The notes beneath the pieces are model-generated. The model was given only the letters and a program-made list of their open reading frames with translations. It had not been told where the DNA came from and did not search any database. The position numbers were made by a program, and so were the translations under genes. DNA of 5,326 nucleotides from Fidelibacterota bacterium (lineage in GTDB: Bacteria > Fidelibacterota > Marinisomatia > Marinisomatales > TCS56), in the NCBI GenBank assembly GCA_013203015.1, contig JABMPO010000041.1:1-5326 (forward strand), written 5' to 3'. Positions 1 to 5,326 of the stretch are shown here, in pieces. Positions within the stretch are counted from its first letter, which is position 1. The number at the start of each line of letters is the position of its first letter.

Positions 1-2
1 CC

Positions 3-665
3 TGGGACTATCACTTTAATAATTATTATTATTGTTATAATTACAGTCATTGGTATAACCGACGCCATTACAACCACTATAATAATTGGAACTGGTATGC
101 CAATGATGACGACCCTCCGCGCAAAAAACGTGATTGGGACCGCCGGGGTACTGATCGAGACAGTGAACCGATAATCCGCAACGGTTCCCCGGAATATGTC
201 GTTTCCGGAATTACGCCAGTAACGAATCAGACCGTCACAGCGTATTCCGGTCATAATAATTCCAGAAATGTCAACCGCAGTGTAAAGTTGGAACAGAAAG
301 ATAAAGTAAGCCCGGCCCGCGAAGTAATACGAGATTCCGGAAAACAAAAAACCAGTCGCGATACAAAGCGTACCAAGCCACAATCAATTTCTAATCAAGA
401 ATTAATTCAATTGATAAGTGCTAAAATTTCTAAAACCGGTAAATCAACCAACAGTAAATCAGTGACGCGCGACCGAAATAAAAACCACAAAGTTGAGAAA
501 TCAAATCGATCAACAAGTAATAACAGAAGCTCAAAATCATCAAAATCCGTTTCCAGCAATCGTAAATCATCTGGCAGCAAGGCTTCTAAATCCTCAAAAT
601 CAAGTAATAATCGTTCACGTAGTTCAAATAACAAATCTAAATCTGATAGTCGTTCGCGACGATAG
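3..665 (+). CDS. Unrecognised protein, 5'-truncated by window edge: aromatic/Asn-rich segment plus basic Ser/Lys-rich tail
   Basis: The frame is open without a stop from base 3 to the TAG at 663-665, giving 220 visible residues, so the gene begins left of the window. The TTG at 288 (visible residue 96) is an internal Leu codon, not the real start. Visible residues 1-34 are rich in Tyr (10), Asn (9), Trp (4) and His (4), for example NNYYYCYNYSHWYNRRHY. A short DDDPPRKKR linker and a more ordinary stretch (YVVSGITPVTNQTV) follow. Residues 148-220 are low complexity: 61 of these 73 residues are Ser, Lys, Asn or Arg, with about 22 basic against 3 acidic residues, ending SRSRR. I see no catalytic motif or membrane segment. 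The stop lies 26 bases before a signal-peptide-bearing outer-membrane barrel gene, so co-transcription and an envelope or exported location are plausible inferences. The N-terminal domain that could identify the family is missing. The coding call is firm and the function is unknown. Confidence 0.75.
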   Translation, partial: WDYHFNNYYYCYNYSHWYNRRHYNHYNNWNWYANDDDPPRKKRDWDRRGTDRDSEPIIRNGSPEYVVSGITPVTNQTVTAYSGHNNSRNVNRSVKLEQKDKVSPAREVIRDSGKQKTSRDTKRTKPQSISNQELIQLISAKISKTGKSTNSKSVTRDRNKNHKVEKSNRSTSNNRSSKSSKSVSSNRKSSGSKASKSSKSSNNRSRSSNNKSKSDSRSRR

Positions 666-681
666 GTTGTTTTAATCAAGC

Positions 682-686
682 AGGTG
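682..686 (+). promoter_or_regulatory. Shine-Dalgarno AGGTG of the barrel gene
   Basis: AGGTG lies 5 bases upstream of the ATG at 692. It fixes that start, and the encoded N-terminus is a normal signal peptide. It is the only strong ribosome-binding site among the starts in this window. Confidence 0.65.
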
Positions 687-691
687 AATTC

Positions 692-2065
692 ATGAAAAAC
701 AGCATATTGATAACGTTACTAATCACACTAATGGCTAATACTGCTGTTCAGGCTCAGAAAGCTTATGATGCCATCCATTTACTGGATCGCGAATGGGGGA
801 TTGGCACGCGAGCCCTGGCAATGGGCGGTGCCTATACTGCGCTGGCCGATGATTATTCGGCCATTTACTGGAATCCCGCGGGGTTAGGATATATCACCGA
901 TAGCCAGATTTCGATTGAGATATCACAGCTTGGCATGAATAATCAGGCGACCTATCTTGGCAGCATGAACCAGGATAATCAGTCATTCACAAATCTGAAA
1001 TCATTAGGCTTTGCCTACCCAATTCCTACAATTCGCGGTAGCGCGGTAATAGCTGTGGGGTTCAACCGGATATCAGATTATGCCAGCAATCTGTTATTTA
1101 CCGGCTATAGCACCCAGACCAACAACCTGAGTTTTGAAATAACAGCTGACGACAAAACCGCCGAATACTTATTTGATACAAATGTTCAGCGAATGGAACA
1201 GGTTGATAATAGTGGCGGATTAAACCGTTGGAGTCTTGGGGGTGCATTTGCTGTTTCACCGAATTTGCACCTTGGCGCCACTTTTTCCGTAATTAGTGGT
1301 GGCGAAAATTATATCCAGCAATTCCAACAGAAAGATGTAAACAACTTGTATAATCAATATCCCAGTGACTTTGCCAGCTATACAGTTAATCGATATCTTG
1401 AAACGGAAGTCAGTGGTATTGATTTAACGTTTGGTGCCAATCTACAATTAGCCCGCTGGATTCGAATTGGCGGATTAATGTCCCTGCCATCGCGACTGAC
1501 AGTAAAAGAAACCCATTCGTATGATGATAAGCTTGTCTTTGATGACAATTTTGTCGATGAAACCGAGGATGCCGGCAGTTGGGAATACGTGGTCGTAAAA
1601 CCATTCGATTTTAATGGCGGAGCTGTATTTATGACACGCTATCTAACACTAACTGCATCAGCTCGTTATAAGGATTGGTCGCAGGTTGAATTTGATGTTA
1701 CACCAGGTCAAATGGATGAGATTGATTACCGTGAATACCTGCTTGAAAATGGAAATTTGAGACGTGAATATGTCGCCACCACCGAATATCATCTAGGTGG
1801 TGAATTACGCCTTCCATTGATAAATACGTTATTGCGTGGAGGCTATGCTTACTACCCGGACCCGCTTATTTCCACTGGTACAGATCGGGACAGATTGATT
1901 TATAGTACCGGTGTAAGTTTTGAAATCGACAATAATATTAGTTTTGATATAACTTATTTACAGGGCAATTGGAATCATTACAGTTATAGTGATTTATCAC
2001 CGGCAGGCACAATGGAAGAAATATCGATTCAGCAGTTGTTGGTTGGTCTGTCTTCCCGGTTTTAA
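692..2065 (+). CDS. Outer-membrane beta-barrel protein, FadL/PorV-like family
   Basis: This is a complete 457-residue protein starting at an ATG with a well-placed AGGTG. Residues 1-21 form a signal peptide: a Lys near the N-terminus, a hydrophobic core (ILITLLITLMA) and a likely cleavage after VQA, before Q22. Residues 38-66 carry the N-terminal signature of the FadL/OmpP1 and PorV/PorQ-type barrels: GTRALAMGGAYTAL, then DDYSAIYWNPAGLG. The rest is alternating polar/hydrophobic, Tyr- and Asn-rich sequence typical of beta-strands and loops. It ends LLVGLSSRF, with the terminal Phe that barrel-assembly (BAM) substrates usually have. FadL members pass hydrophobic compounds across the outer membrane, and PorV acts in type IX secretion. 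The sequence does not show which applies, and no other type IX gene is visible here. The gene follows the low-complexity protein gene by 26 bases, suggesting an operon. 'PorV/PorQ family protein' or 'UPF0164-like' would be reasonable database names. Confidence 0.85.
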   Translation: MKNSILITLLITLMANTAVQAQKAYDAIHLLDREWGIGTRALAMGGAYTALADDYSAIYWNPAGLGYITDSQISIEISQLGMNNQATYLGSMNQDNQSFTNLKSLGFAYPIPTIRGSAVIAVGFNRISDYASNLLFTGYSTQTNNLSFEITADDKTAEYLFDTNVQRMEQVDNSGGLNRWSLGGAFAVSPNLHLGATFSVISGGENYIQQFQQKDVNNLYNQYPSDFASYTVNRYLETEVSGIDLTFGANLQLARWIRIGGLMSLPSRLTVKETHSYDDKLVFDDNFVDETEDAGSWEYVVVKPFDFNGGAVFMTRYLTLTASARYKDWSQVEFDVTPGQMDEIDYREYLLENGNLRREYVATTEYHLGGELRLPLINTLLRGGYAYYPDPLISTGTDRDRLIYSTGVSFEIDNNISFDITYLQGNWNHYSYSDLSPAGTMEEISIQQLLVGLSSRF

Positions 2066-2103
2066 AATTATTCCTGACACAATATATATTATACTGATTT
2101 CGC

Positions 2104-2130
2104 TGGTTGCATCGCCCCGCGTTGCAATTA
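2104..2130 (+). terminator. Imperfect hairpin after the barrel gene; possible weak terminator or leader structure
   Basis: Bases 2104-2111 pair with 2123-2130 (TTGCA with TGCAA at the core, plus two G-U pairs and an outer T-A). After one T-T mismatch, two more G-C pairs close over a CCCCG loop. The sequence after it (TTACCGTTATT) has no continuous T-run, so it is a poor intrinsic terminator. The G-U pairs become A-C mismatches on the other strand, so the structure favours + strand RNA. It lies 38 bases after the barrel stop. Confidence 0.3.
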
Positions 2131-2181
2131 TTACCGTTATTCCGCAGAGCAGTGTAACGAGGAAAGTTATTCTTGAATTAG

Positions 2182-2194
2182 TATAAATTATACA
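2182..2194 (+). promoter_or_regulatory. AT-rich -10-like region upstream of the ligase/hydrolase pair
   Basis: The sequence TATAAATTATACA holds two overlapping -10-like hexamers (TATAAA and TATACA) 48-60 bases upstream of the ATG at 2242. No convincing -35 element is seen at the usual distance; TTATTC at 2167-2172 is the best weak match. A transcript starting about 10 bases downstream would have a leader of about 40 bases. The call rests on composition and position only. Confidence 0.25.
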
Positions 2195-2241
2195 GATTTA
2201 CTCATTTATTGAATGGGTGTGGGATTGTTACATTTCCGGCC

Positions 2242-3543
2242 ATGAATCTTGCCGAACAGATCTATTCTGAAATCTTGTCAAATCAGTGTAAGGATCAGGA
2301 GCGCCTGGTCGGCATTGAAGTGGAGTGTCTGATTTATGATCATGAGCTGCGACGAATTCCGGTAAATCCCGGGAGCAAATATTCGGCAACCGATTTGTTA
2401 ACGTCTTTAAGCACCTGGCAAAATGATAACCGGAAATGTATTCATTATTCCATCGAGCCTGGCGGCCAGGTAGAGTACGCTTCCCCACCAATTAAATCGT
2501 TACACCAAGCTCACACGCAGTATATAGAGCATCTGGAGCAGCTATTAAATATCTGCCAACAGGAAAACCTAGTTCCGTTGGATTATGCCCTGGACCCCCT
2601 GTATGCCCCATCTGAAGTTGAATTGATTGCCGTTGAAAAATATCAATTGATGAACAATTTATTCGCCAAGACCGGTCAACATGGCCCCTGGATGATGCGA
2701 AACACGGCCAGTGTCCAGGTTAATATTGATGTTACCTCGCAGCGGGATGCCGAGGAAATGGCTTTTATTGCCGATTGCCTTCAACCACTGGTGGCAATCC
2801 TGTTTGCTCACGCCCCATTCAAGCTTGGTGAACCAGCAGGTCAGAATAATTTAAGGTACCACATCTGGCATGATACCGATCCGGATCGCTGTGGAAACCT
2901 GATTGATCACGGCATTACTAGTAATGCCGGACTTCTGGAAAAATATATCAATTGGATTTTAAGGGTCCCGGTTATTTTCGCACAATCCGGCCAGGATACT
3001 ATTAAATATAACGGGACCATGGGAAATTGGCTGCAATCTCGGGCAATCGATGGAATAATTTCACCGGCAGATATTCAATTAATGCTACATCAGATTTTTT
3101 CCCATGTCAGATTTAAAAACGTTATTGAAGTTCGAGGGGCAGACCGACCACTTTGTAATCATGAATTTGCTCCGGCTGCCTTTTGGCTAGGCGTTCTCAG
3201 TAGCGGTGAGATTCGTCGAAAAATGTTGGCGCTGGTCTCATCTTGGTCGATTGAAACACGGAAGCAATTGAATCAACTAGCCGGTAGCATTGATGTTAAA
3301 CAAAAGGCACCGGATGGACGAACAGTCGAGGATTGGATTGGGGAAATATGTGATTTAGCGCGTGCAGGATTGCAGGAAAGAGCCATGGTGCAAGATATCG
3401 CAACTGAAATCAATTTTTTAGATGATTATCTGAAAACATTTTTTGACCTTGGTTCACCCGCTCTTTTCCTGCAGAATAAATTTAAAAATTGTAATTTAGA
3501 TTTAAAGGAATTTATAAAGACCTGTGAGATCGAATGTGAATAA
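2242..3543 (+). CDS. Glutamate-cysteine ligase family protein (GCS2 type, gamma-glutamyl ligase)
   Basis: The family joins the gamma-carboxyl of glutamate to an amine, classically cysteine, with ATP and Mg in the cytoplasm. From the ATG at 2242 it has 433 residues, close to the usual length. Signature segments are LVGIEVECLIYD (residues 22-33), IEPGGQVEYASPP (71-83), MMRNTASVQVNIDV (151-164), RYHIWHDTDPDRCG (205-218) and FKNVIEVRGADRP (291-303). These match the plant/alphaproteobacterial and EgtA-like branch (GIE.E, EPGGQ.E, QVN.D, W..TD..R.G, E.RGAD), with acidic metal-binding and Arg substrate-contact residues kept. The frame opens after a stop at 2179-2181, and a TTG at 2209 would add 11 residues. 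I prefer the ATG, although neither start has a clear Shine-Dalgarno. The 3' end overlaps the C26 hydrolase gene by 8 to 20 bases, implying coupled expression. No glutathione synthetase gene (gshB) lies beside it, so the end product and even the amine acceptor are uncertain; gshA or egtA would be premature symbols. Confidence 0.88.
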   Translation: MNLAEQIYSEILSNQCKDQERLVGIEVECLIYDHELRRIPVNPGSKYSATDLLTSLSTWQNDNRKCIHYSIEPGGQVEYASPPIKSLHQAHTQYIEHLEQLLNICQQENLVPLDYALDPLYAPSEVELIAVEKYQLMNNLFAKTGQHGPWMMRNTASVQVNIDVTSQRDAEEMAFIADCLQPLVAILFAHAPFKLGEPAGQNNLRYHIWHDTDPDRCGNLIDHGITSNAGLLEKYINWILRVPVIFAQSGQDTIKYNGTMGNWLQSRAIDGIISPADIQLMLHQIFSHVRFKNVIEVRGADRPLCNHEFAPAAFWLGVLSSGEIRRKMLALVSSWSIETRKQLNQLAGSIDVKQKAPDGRTVEDWIGEICDLARAGLQERAMVQDIATEINFLDDYLKTFFDLGSPALFLQNKFKNCNLDLKEFIKTCEIECE

Positions 3544-4267
3544 ACCACTGATCGGAATTAACCCGTATTATTTTTATTATAATGATGATTGGTGGATGGC
3601 CACCAAGCAGGATTACCTTACAGCCGTCTGGAAAAGTGGCGGTTTACCAATGACTGTGCACCACCAGCCGTCAGGCGAAACGGTGGAAGAAATTGTCAAT
3701 CGAATCGATGGTCTGATAATGGTTGGTGGACCGGATTTTCCCAGCAATATGTATGCTGGTAGTAATCCGGAACTGCTTAGCGAAATCATTCATCCGGCAC
3801 GCGAGGTTTTCGACCGGGCGATGTTCTGGGAAGCCCGGCGGCAGGGGAAACCGATTCTGGCAATCTGTGCTGGAATGCAGCACATTAATATCATATATGG
3901 GGGTTCCCTGTATGAGGATTTACCGACTCAAAAAGAAAATTTGATAAACCACGGTGAATTTGGGGGCGAATTTGGCACCCATACTGTCGACCTTGACATT
4001 AATAGTTGTCTATATGATATAATGGGAGAAAAAACACCAACCATTCGTTGTACGCACCATCAGGGAATTAAACAATTGGGAGATAACTTAATGGCCGTTG
4101 CCTGGAGTGACGATGGATTAATCGAGGCTTTTGAAGATAAACATGAACCGCGCTCGTTCATCGCCACCCAATGGCACCCGGAATTATACCAGGAAGATCG
4201 CGCCAATCGACAAATTTTCAAATGGCTGATAGCAGAAGCGGTTGATCGCTCTACAACGAATAGTTAA
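3524..4267 (+). CDS. Peptidase C26 / class I glutamine amidotransferase-like gamma-glutamyl hydrolase (PuuD-like)
   Basis: The 247-residue protein (243 from the alternative start) has the usual length for this family, which hydrolyses gamma-glutamyl amides such as gamma-Glu-GABA or folate polyglutamates. In order it shows KPLIGINPYY at the N-terminus, DGLIMVGGPDFP (62-73), the nucleophile elbow ILAICAGMQ with Cys115 (111-119), GGSLYEDLP (126-134), CTHHQGIKQLG (176-186), DDGLIEAFE (196-204) and ATQWHPE (214-220) with the triad His218 and Glu220. The elbow reads C-A-G-M-Q where PuuD-type enzymes usually have C-R-G-x-Q, which may reflect a different substrate. The start is uncertain: GTG at 3524 overlaps the ligase gene by 20 bases, while GTG at 3536 (giving MNKPLIGIN) overlaps by 8. 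Neither has a strong Shine-Dalgarno, consistent with translational coupling to the ligase. A terminator follows. No synthetase or ammonia-consuming domain is attached, so a hydrolase is more likely than an amidotransferase subunit. The substrate is unknown. Confidence 0.87.
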   Translation: MRSNVNKPLIGINPYYFYYNDDWWMATKQDYLTAVWKSGGLPMTVHHQPSGETVEEIVNRIDGLIMVGGPDFPSNMYAGSNPELLSEIIHPAREVFDRAMFWEARRQGKPILAICAGMQHINIIYGGSLYEDLPTQKENLINHGEFGGEFGTHTVDLDINSCLYDIMGEKTPTIRCTHHQGIKQLGDNLMAVAWSDDGLIEAFEDKHEPRSFIATQWHPELYQEDRANRQIFKWLIAEAVDRSTTNS

Positions 4268-4309
4268 TCTAAATTTGGTGTTTAGCTGAGCACCTATTAC
4301 TCTAGTATT

Positions 4310-4345
4310 AACGGCCAGATACATTGGAGCACCCGGCCGTTTTTC
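4310..4345 (+). terminator. Probable intrinsic terminator of the ligase-hydrolase pair
   Basis: AACGGCC at 4310-4316 pairs perfectly over 7 bases with GGCCGTT at 4335-4341. The loop is 18 bases and a T-run (4340-4345, then CTATTTT) follows directly. It lies 43 bases after the hydrolase stop. The long loop makes it less than ideal. On the - strand the hairpin is not followed by a T-run, so it is not a clear terminator for the converging trpB-like gene. A weaker hairpin with two G-U pairs (GGTG at 4277-4280 with CACC at 4291-4294) lies just upstream. Confidence 0.6.
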
Positions 4346-4356
4346 TATTTTGCATT

Positions 4357-5326
4357 TTAGGTCAGTGGGATGTCGGGCAAAACCGCCAGATTTTTATCGA
4401 TCTCCTGATTACTAAGTTCAAAGTCGGTCAGGTTTCCACTCAGATAATTGTCATAGGCGGCCATGTCAAAATGACCATGGCCACTGAGATTGAAAATAAT
4501 CGTCTTGGAAACACCTTCAGCATCTGCTTTTTTCGCTTCCGCGATCGTGGCAGCGATAGCATGGGAAGATTCCGGGGCCGGTATTATCCCCTCAGAGCGG
4601 GCAAACTGGATAGCCGCCTTGAAACTATCAATCTGTGTATAGGCCCGGGGAGTGATGAATCCCTGCTGGACCAGGGCACTGATCTGGGGAGCCATACCGT
4701 GGTAACGCAGTCCACCGGCATGAATTTTAGCAGGCATGAACGTATGCCCCAGTGAGCTCATTGCCAGCAATGGTGTCAATTGTGCCATATCACCAAAATC
4801 ATAACCGAATTTACCACGTGTCAAAGTTGGACAGGCCGTTGGCTCGGCAGCAATAAATTCGATTTCTTTACCGGCGAATTTATCCGGCAGGAATGGAAAC
4901 GCCAGACCGGCAAAATTGCTACCACCACCGACGCAACCAACGATCACATCCGGTTCAATGCCTTCTTTTTCAAGCTGGATTTTTACCTCCTCGCCAATAA
5001 TGGTCTGGTGTAGCAAAACATGATTAAGGACCGACCCCAGGGAATACTTGGTCTTTTCAGCGCCAACAGCCACTTCCACGGCTTCACTGATTGCAATTCC
5101 CAGGCTGCCGGGCGTATTGGGATCGCGCCCCAGGATATCTCGGCCAACTTGCGTCGTGTTGCTGGGACTTGGCAGAATTTTACCGCCCCAGGTCTCGATC
5201 ATTGATTTGCGGAAGGGTTTAGTATCATAACTGACTCGAACCATGTATACCAGGCATTTCAGATCGAAATAATTGCAGGCCAGACTCAGTGCGCTGCCCC
5301 ATTGACCAGCCCCGGTTTCAGTCGAA
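4357..5326 (-). CDS. trpB: Tryptophan synthase beta chain, TrpB2 type (N-terminus cut by window edge)
   Basis: The PLP enzyme condenses indole with serine to give tryptophan. The frame is open from the right edge to the stop at 4357-4359, giving 322 visible residues. The Met at 5244 is internal, because recognisable family sequence precedes it (TETGAGQWGSALSLA). Visible features in order are the catalytic Glu in ETGAGQWG (residues 3-10), VYMVRVSY.TKP (26-37), GSVLNHVLLHQT (97-108), the phosphate-binding loop GCVGGGSN (130-137), HAGGLRYHGMAP (202-213), IPAPESSHA (248-256) and NLSGHGHFD (279-287), whose Ser faces the PLP ring nitrogen. QWG (not QHG), HAGGLRYHG and SGHGHFD mark the TrpB2 branch. 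The missing roughly 110-130 residues include the PLP-binding lysine. No trpA is visible, which fits TrpB2 acting alone; some archaeal TrpB2 enzymes use O-phosphoserine. It converges on the + strand genes, so it is a separate transcription unit. Confidence 0.93.
   Translation of the reverse strand, partial: STETGAGQWGSALSLACNYFDLKCLVYMVRVSYDTKPFRKSMIETWGGKILPSPSNTTQVGRDILGRDPNTPGSLGIAISEAVEVAVGAEKTKYSLGSVLNHVLLHQTIIGEEVKIQLEKEGIEPDVIVGCVGGGSNFAGLAFPFLPDKFAGKEIEFIAAEPTACPTLTRGKFGYDFGDMAQLTPLLAMSSLGHTFMPAKIHAGGLRYHGMAPQISALVQQGFITPRAYTQIDSFKAAIQFARSEGIIPAPESSHAIAATIAEAKKADAEGVSKTIIFNLSGHGHFDMAAYDNYLSGNLTDFELSNQEIDKNLAVLPDIPLT

Larger units (their letters stand above)
2088..2199 (+). repeat. Pair of 13-base near-identical direct repeats
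   Basis: ATTATACTGATTT at 2088-2100 recurs as ATTATACAGATTT at 2187-2199. They match at 12 of 13 positions and start 99 bases apart, both in the spacer upstream of the ligase gene. Each contains a -10-like hexamer (TATACT, TATACA). They could be duplicated operator or promoter elements, or a chance match in AT-rich DNA. The function is not known. Confidence 0.35.

Noticed and set aside
493..675. 60-codon + strand frame inside the low-complexity gene
   Set aside because: It lies out of frame within a longer coding frame, with no ribosome site and no recognisable protein.
407..679. 90-codon open frame on the - strand, Leu/Asp/Glu/Arg-rich
   Set aside because: It is antisense to the Ser/Lys-rich tail. 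Its odd composition mirrors the codons of that tail, and the + strand frame is open over the whole region and continues upstream.
2100..2165. Possible tRNA or small RNA in the spacer because of the GC-rich hairpin in AT-rich surroundings
   Set aside because: Only one hairpin forms. There is no cloverleaf, no T-loop GTTC motif and no acceptor stem pairing.
1989..2186. 65-codon + strand frame running from the barrel gene end into the spacer
   Set aside because: It begins inside the barrel gene in another frame. Only its second half is in non-coding DNA and it shows no family motif or start signal.
2209..2241. TTG at 2209 as the start of the ligase gene
   Set aside because: It is a rare start codon without a Shine-Dalgarno, close behind the promoter-like AT-rich stretch. 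The ATG at 2242 keeps all conserved motifs, although the longer form cannot be excluded.
4277..4294. Hairpin GGTG...CACC as a terminator of the - strand trpB gene
   Set aside because: On the - strand the two G-U pairs become A-C mismatches and only a short AAATTT follows, so a terminator call is not supported.
4324..4755. 143-codon + strand frame opposite the trpB gene
   Set aside because: It is fully antisense to clearly conserved TrpB2 sequence and starts inside the terminator hairpin; a shadow frame.

Overview
The window is ordinary bacterial chromosome of moderate GC and dense coding: four genes on the + strand, then one on the - strand converging on them. No RNA gene, IS element, CRISPR array or phage gene is visible. 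The FadL/PorV-like outer-membrane barrel with a typical signal peptide indicates a diderm bacterium. That barrel family together with a class-2 (stand-alone type) tryptophan synthase beta chain would fit the Fibrobacteres-Chlorobi-Bacteroidetes superphylum or a related candidate phylum (Neomarinimicrobiota, Calditrichota and similar). This placement is inferred from family distribution, not from a marker gene.

Left part (1-2065): a two-gene cell-envelope block. A reading frame open from the left edge to 665 encodes the C-terminal 220 residues of an unrecognised protein. It has a Tyr/Trp/Asn/His-rich segment followed by a strongly basic Ser/Lys/Asn/Arg-rich tail. After 26 bases and a good Shine-Dalgarno comes a complete 457-residue outer-membrane beta-barrel protein with a signal peptide, the conserved FadL/PorV N-terminal signature and a terminal Phe.

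Middle (2066-4267): a 176-base spacer holds an imperfect hairpin, a 13-base near-identical direct repeat and AT-rich promoter-like sequence. It leads into a translationally overlapping pair. The first gene is a GCS2-family glutamate-cysteine ligase (gamma-glutamyl ligase). The second is a class I glutamine-amidotransferase-like peptidase C26 (gamma-glutamyl hydrolase, PuuD-like). One enzyme makes a gamma-glutamyl amide bond and the other belongs to a family that breaks such bonds. The pair may therefore be a gamma-glutamyl protect/deprotect or turnover module. It resembles EgtA/EgtC of ergothioneine synthesis in logic only, since EgtC is an unrelated hydrolase. A probable intrinsic terminator closes the pair.

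Right part (4357-5326, - strand): the C-terminal 322 residues of a TrpB2-type, PLP-dependent tryptophan synthase beta chain, truncated by the right edge. No trpA is visible beside it.

The most interesting items are the overlapping ligase/hydrolase pair, whose substrate is unknown, and the low-complexity protein upstream of the barrel gene.
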